Assembly (NCBI RefSeq): GCF_001938565.1 | Contig: NZ_MSYM01000018.1 | Location: forward strand, 310,001 to 374,000 | DNA: 64,000 bases | Direction: 5' to 3' | Origin: Rhodoferax antarcticus ANT.BR | Lineage (GTDB): Bacteria; Pseudomonadota; Gammaproteobacteria; Burkholderiales; Burkholderiaceae_C | Part shown: piece after piece, positions 60,966 to 64,000 of the stretch | Numbering within the stretch: the stretch's first letter is position 1 | How the letters are laid out: the number at the start of each line of letters is the position of its first letter | Made by a program: the position numbers and the translations under genes | The notes under the pieces: generated by a model | What the model was told of the DNA's origin: nothing | Database searches by the model: none | Seen by the model: the letters and a program-made list of their open reading frames with translations, nothing else

Positions 60966-61349
60966 TCAGGCCCACACAGCAAGGTACTGGGCCAGTTCCG
61001 CGTCCAGGTTGGCAACGTGGCGGTGCGCCCAGTCGGTCATCACCCCGACGATGGCTTTTTTGTTCATGTGGCCCTTGCCCACGTCCATGCTGCGGTCGCG
61101 CAGGCGGGTGAGCAGGTGCAGATGGTCTTCGGTATGCGCCTGCGCGCCGGGAAAAGCCACCTTGGTCATCAGCGCCTCTTCCAGCTCAAACTGCTGTTCC
61201 AGCTGCTTGAACAGGCTCACAATCATGGGGCGCAAGGCCATCCAGTCTTCACAGTCAGCAATCTGGTTTGTCAGCTCAAAAAGCTCTTTTTGCGATGCGT
61301 CAATCTCGGCGTTGCCAATCTTGTAACTCTCTAACCATTCGATGCTCAT
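60966..61349 (-). CDS. Bacteriohemerythrin
   Basis: 127 residues from ATG 61349: MSIEWLESYKIGNAEIDASQ, then LEQQFELEEALMTKVAFPGAQAHTEDHLHLL and DWAHRHVANLDAELAQYL. Di-iron O2-binding four-helix bundle: the E-E-x-x-M, H-x-x-x-H and H-x-x-x-D sets are present, but the first-helix ligand, usually H in (I/V)D-x-x-H, is Q (DASQKEL), so one iron ligand is missing. Possible oxygen or redox sensing. Confidence 0.85.
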   Translation of the reverse strand: MSIEWLESYKIGNAEIDASQKELFELTNQIADCEDWMALRPMIVSLFKQLEQQFELEEALMTKVAFPGAQAHTEDHLHLLTRLRDRSMDVGKGHMNKKAIVGVMTDWAHRHVANLDAELAQYLAVWA

Positions 61350-61384
61350 CGGTGCTACTCCAACTTTAAAAATTTTGTGTGTTG

Positions 61385-62146
61385 CTACGCCGCGATGCTG
61401 CTGGCCTGTGCTAGGCGCCCCTGCACCAGGGTGAGTTGGCGGCCACAACGCGCGGCCAGCGCTGTGTCGTGCGTGACCAGCACAAACGCCGTGCCCTGGG
61501 TACGAGCCAGTTCCAGCATCAAATCAAACACCCCATGCGCGGTACTGCGGTCCAGGTTGCCGGTGGGCTCGTCGGCCAGCACACAGGCGGGCTGGGTCAC
61601 CAGTGCGCGGGCAATCGCCACGCGCTGGCGCTCGCCGCCGGACAGCTCGCTGGGTCGGTGGTGCAGCCGCTCGCTTAAGCCCACGGTAGCCAATATTTTC
61701 GAAGCAATTTGCGCCGCCTGTGCGGGCTCAGAGCGCCTGATCCATAAGGGCATGGCGACATTGTCCTGCGCGCTGAATTCGGCCAGCAGGTGATGGAACT
61801 GGTAAACAAAGCCCAGATGCTGGTTGCGCAAACGGCCCTGCTCTGCCGCACTGCTGCGCGCCAGGTCTTGCCCCAGCAGCGCCACTGTGCCGCTGGTGGG
61901 CGCATCCAGGCCACCCAGCAGGTGCAGCAAAGTGCTTTTGCCTGAGCCAGAGGCCCCCACAATCGCCAGCGTTTCACCCGCATACACATCCAGGTCCACG
62001 CCCTGCAACACGGTCACATCCAGCCGCCCCTCGGTGAACCGCTTGGTCAGGCCACGTGCACGCAGTACCAACTTGCCGGGTGCACCAGTTTCGCCGCCGG
62101 GCAGGCCGGACACGCCAGTACCGAGCGTGGTGACCATTTCACTCAT
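61385..62146 (-). CDS. lolD: Lipoprotein-releasing ABC transporter ATPase LolD
   Basis: 253 residues. Walker [10 protein letters not shown], signature [15 protein letters not shown], Walker [12 protein letters not shown] and [11 protein letters not shown]; the L-D-x-P-x-S-G-x-V loop of MacB/LolD ATPases is present. It drives release of outer-membrane lipoproteins from the inner membrane with LolC/E. Overlaps the lolC-type gene by 8 nt. Confidence 0.93.
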   Translation of the reverse strand: MSEMVTTLGTGVSGLPGGETGAPGKLVLRARGLTKRFTEGRLDVTVLQGVDLDVYAGETLAIVGASGSGKSTLLHLLGGLDAPTSGTVALLGQDLARSSAAEQGRLRNQHLGFVYQFHHLLAEFSAQDNVAMPLWIRRSEPAQAAQIASKILATVGLSERLHHRPSELSGGERQRVAIARALVTQPACVLADEPTGNLDRSTAHGVFDLMLELARTQGTAFVLVTHDTALAARCGRQLTLVQGRLAQASSIAA

Positions 62147-63395
62147 AACGCAACGCCTCGGCGGGGTTCACGCGGCTGGCGCGCCAACTGGGGTACAGCG
62201 TGGCCAGGAACGCCAGCACCAAAGAGATGATGGCAATCGGCAAGATGTCTGCCTGCTGCGGCTCACTGGGCATGCTGCTGATCAAGTAAACATCACGCGG
62301 CAAAAAGGTGGTGTGCAGCAGCTGCTCAATGGCCGGCACGATCACGTCAATATTGAAAGCCACGGCCAGCCCCAGTGCCAGGCCAGCCAGGGTGCCAATG
62401 ACTCCGACCATTGCACCCTGCACCACAAAAATCCCCATGATGCTGGCCGGGCTGGCGCCCAGCGTGCGCAGAATGGCAATGTCGGCACGCTTGTCGGTCA
62501 CCGTCATCACCAGCGTGCTGACCAAATTAAAGGCCGCCACCGCCACGATGAGGGTGAGGATGATGAACATCATGCGTTTTTCAAGCTGCACCGCGGCAAA
62601 CCAGGTGCGGTTTTGGCGTGTCCAGTCGCGAATCAACACATGATCGGTCAGGCTGCCGGCCAGCTCGGCGGCCACCGTGCGCGCCTGATGCAGGTCTTTC
62701 AGGCGCACCCGCACACCGCTGGGGCCTTCCAGGCGAAAGATGCGCTGCGCGTCTTCGATGTGCATCAAGGCCAGCGTCGAATCGTATTCATAGTGGCCCG
62801 AATCAAAGGTACCCACCACCGTCATCTGCTTCAGGCGCGGCACCACACCGGCAGGCGTGACCTGGCCGCTGGGGGCTACCAGCGTGACCTTGTCGCCCTG
62901 GCTGACACCCAGACTGCGGGCCAGCTCGCCGCCCAGCACCAAGCCAAATTCACCGGGCACCAGGCGCGCCAGAGCAGAGCCTTTCAGCGCCACTGCCAGG
63001 TCGGTGACCTCGGGCTCCAGCGCTGGGTCAATGCCCCGGATCATGGTGCCCTTCATGTCCTCACCCCTTGCCAGCAAAGCCTGGGTAGCTATGAAAGGTG
63101 CAGCACCTATGACTTCAGGGTTGGCCCGCACTTGGGCCAGGGTGCGCGCCACATCGGGCAAGGCTTCGCCGTTGGGCGCAAAAATTTCGATGTGTGACAC
63201 CACGCCCAGCATGCGGTCGCGCACTTCCTTCTGAAAACCGTTCATCACGCTGAGCACAATGATCAGCGCGGCCACACCCAGCGCAATGCCGAGCATGGAG
63301 ACGCCAGAGATGAAAGAGATGAACCCGTTGCGCCGGGTTGCGCGGCCAGCGCGGGTGTAGCGCCAGCCAAGGGTGAGTTCAAAAGGGATAGGCAT
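62139..63395 (-). CDS. lolC: Lipoprotein-releasing permease LolC/LolE type
   Basis: 418 residues. N-terminal [52 protein letters not shown], then a large periplasmic domain, then a FtsX-type block of three helices ([21 protein letters not shown] ... [19 protein letters not shown]). Typical of LolC/LolE; only one such permease gene is seen, as is common in Betaproteobacteria where it functions as a homodimer (LolF-like). Confidence 0.9.
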   Translation of the reverse strand: MPIPFELTLGWRYTRAGRATRRNGFISFISGVSMLGIALGVAALIIVLSVMNGFQKEVRDRMLGVVSHIEIFAPNGEALPDVARTLAQVRANPEVIGAAPFIATQALLARGEDMKGTMIRGIDPALEPEVTDLAVALKGSALARLVPGEFGLVLGGELARSLGVSQGDKVTLVAPSGQVTPAGVVPRLKQMTVVGTFDSGHYEYDSTLALMHIEDAQRIFRLEGPSGVRVRLKDLHQARTVAAELAGSLTDHVLIRDWTRQNRTWFAAVQLEKRMMFIILTLIVAVAAFNLVSTLVMTVTDKRADIAILRTLGASPASIMGIFVVQGAMVGVIGTLAGLALGLAVAFNIDVIVPAIEQLLHTTFLPRDVYLISSMPSEPQQADILPIAIISLVLAFLATLYPSWRASRVNPAEALRYE

Positions 63396-63461
63396 CGGGT
63401 GGTGGGGGTTGCGGCAGGGTGCCGACAGGTTAGACGGCGATTATCCCGGACAATGCCCGCC

Positions 63462-64000
63462 ATGCACCTGATCATCCCTTATGCAGCCCCCTCTTCTCAA
63501 GGATTTGCTGCAGCGCTGACCCACCTGAAGCTGCCCAATCTGCAGAAACTGCTGTCCAGACTGACGCCCGGCCCCTTAGACAGCGGTGACGAGTTCAGCC
63601 TGTCGCCACCGCATGAACGCGCGCTGGCCGCTGCCCTGAGCCTGAGCGCGCCAGACGGCTGCATCCCCTGGGCGGCGCTGCGCGCCCATCAATCCGGCCA
63701 GACGGATAGTGCCAACAGCGCCTGGGCCTTCATCACCCTGTGCCATTGGCAGGTCAACACCGGCCATGTGGCCATGAGCCAGCTGCCGCTGCCCGCGCTG
63801 TCGGACGCGCAATCTGCGGCGCTTCTTAAAGCCATGCGGCCCTACTTTGAAGAGGATGGCATCACGCTTTACTTTGATGAACCGGGCCGCTGGCTCGCGC
63901 ATGGTGAGGTGTTCGCTGGGCTGGCCACCGCCTCGCCTGACCGGGTAGTGGGCCGCAACCTGGCCGCCTGGATGACCACCAGCGCGCAAGCCGCACCGCT
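63462..64000 (+). CDS. Conserved hypothetical protein (runs off the window)
   Basis: Starts at ATG 63462, MHLIIPYAAPSSQGFAAALT, then LTPGPLDSGDEFSLSPPHERALAAAL and AWAFITLCHWQVNTGHVAMSQLP, open to the window end (179 codons). I recall such proteins, sometimes annotated as phosphoglycerate-mutase-like, next to recJ in Burkholderiales. Divergent from lolC. Confidence 0.75.
   Translation, partial: MHLIIPYAAPSSQGFAAALTHLKLPNLQKLLSRLTPGPLDSGDEFSLSPPHERALAAALSLSAPDGCIPWAALRAHQSGQTDSANSAWAFITLCHWQVNTGHVAMSQLPLPALSDAQSAALLKAMRPYFEEDGITLYFDEPGRWLAHGEVFAGLATASPDRVVGRNLAAWMTTSAQAAP

Noticed and set aside
63081..63122. Possible copy of the dispersed repeat within lolC
   Set aside because: Only TAGCT and a distant CAGGGTT agree; spacing and the GGGCTAGAGG core are missing.

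Overview
The window looks like the chromosome of a phototrophic betaproteobacterium of the Comamonadaceae, most likely Rhodoferax or a close relative. It carries bchE, bchJ and crtI beside ordinary Burkholderiales housekeeping genes (aot-type amino acid ABC operon, mutS, uppP, glnS, lolCD). GC is high and a short interspersed repeat that I recognise from Comamonadaceae genomes is scattered through it. The genus is inference; no rRNA or tRNA gene was seen.

Left core (1-19083): an arginine/ornithine-type ABC operon with an embedded succinylglutamate-desuccinylase-family gene (aotJQMOP), an AttH-like secreted protein, an intergenic region full of inverted repeats, a small photosynthesis block on the minus strand (crtI, then a PpsR-like operator, then bchE-bchJ), mutS broken by one frameshift, a DsrE/cupin/uppP group, a Lon-N-terminal-like protein, an unusual P-loop protein, a DUF2157 membrane protein and glnS.

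Accessory island (about 19.1-53.3 kb), starting exactly at the 3' end of glnS: three intact insertion sequences (one IS4, two IS1634-like, all with inverted repeats and target duplications), two decayed IS91-like elements, and many defence or toxin-antitoxin genes. These include a NERD nuclease-helicase, ORF6N and DUF1016 proteins, a cytosine-5 DNA methyltransferase translationally coupled to a GHKL ATPase ending in a HEPN-like RX4H motif, a PDDEXK protein, a DUF4143 ATPase, a Fic protein, HigBA-like, MntA-HepT (toxin broken) and RelE/ParE modules, a two-TM protein with a degenerate NUDIX-like box, GIY-YIG proteins, an MmeI-like type IIG restriction-modification protein with a PLD-like protein, and a zeta-like kinase. 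Three detached copies of the glnS 3' end lie inside the island around 38.3-40.4 kb, separated by small cassettes. Detached tails of the helicase and Fic genes also occur, so the island seems to have grown by repeated insertion at gene 3' ends.

Right core (53.3-64 kb): DUF924, an OmpA-like barrel protein, an Old Yellow Enzyme, several small conserved genes, a DUF938 methyltransferase, a DEDD exonuclease, a CoA-binding protein, TatD, a bacteriohemerythrin, LolD, LolC/E and the start of a further gene.

The strongest leads are the methyltransferase / GHKL-HEPN pair, the multiplied glnS tails, and the ~45-bp repeat family (about 17 copies), two copies of which lie in frame inside mutS.
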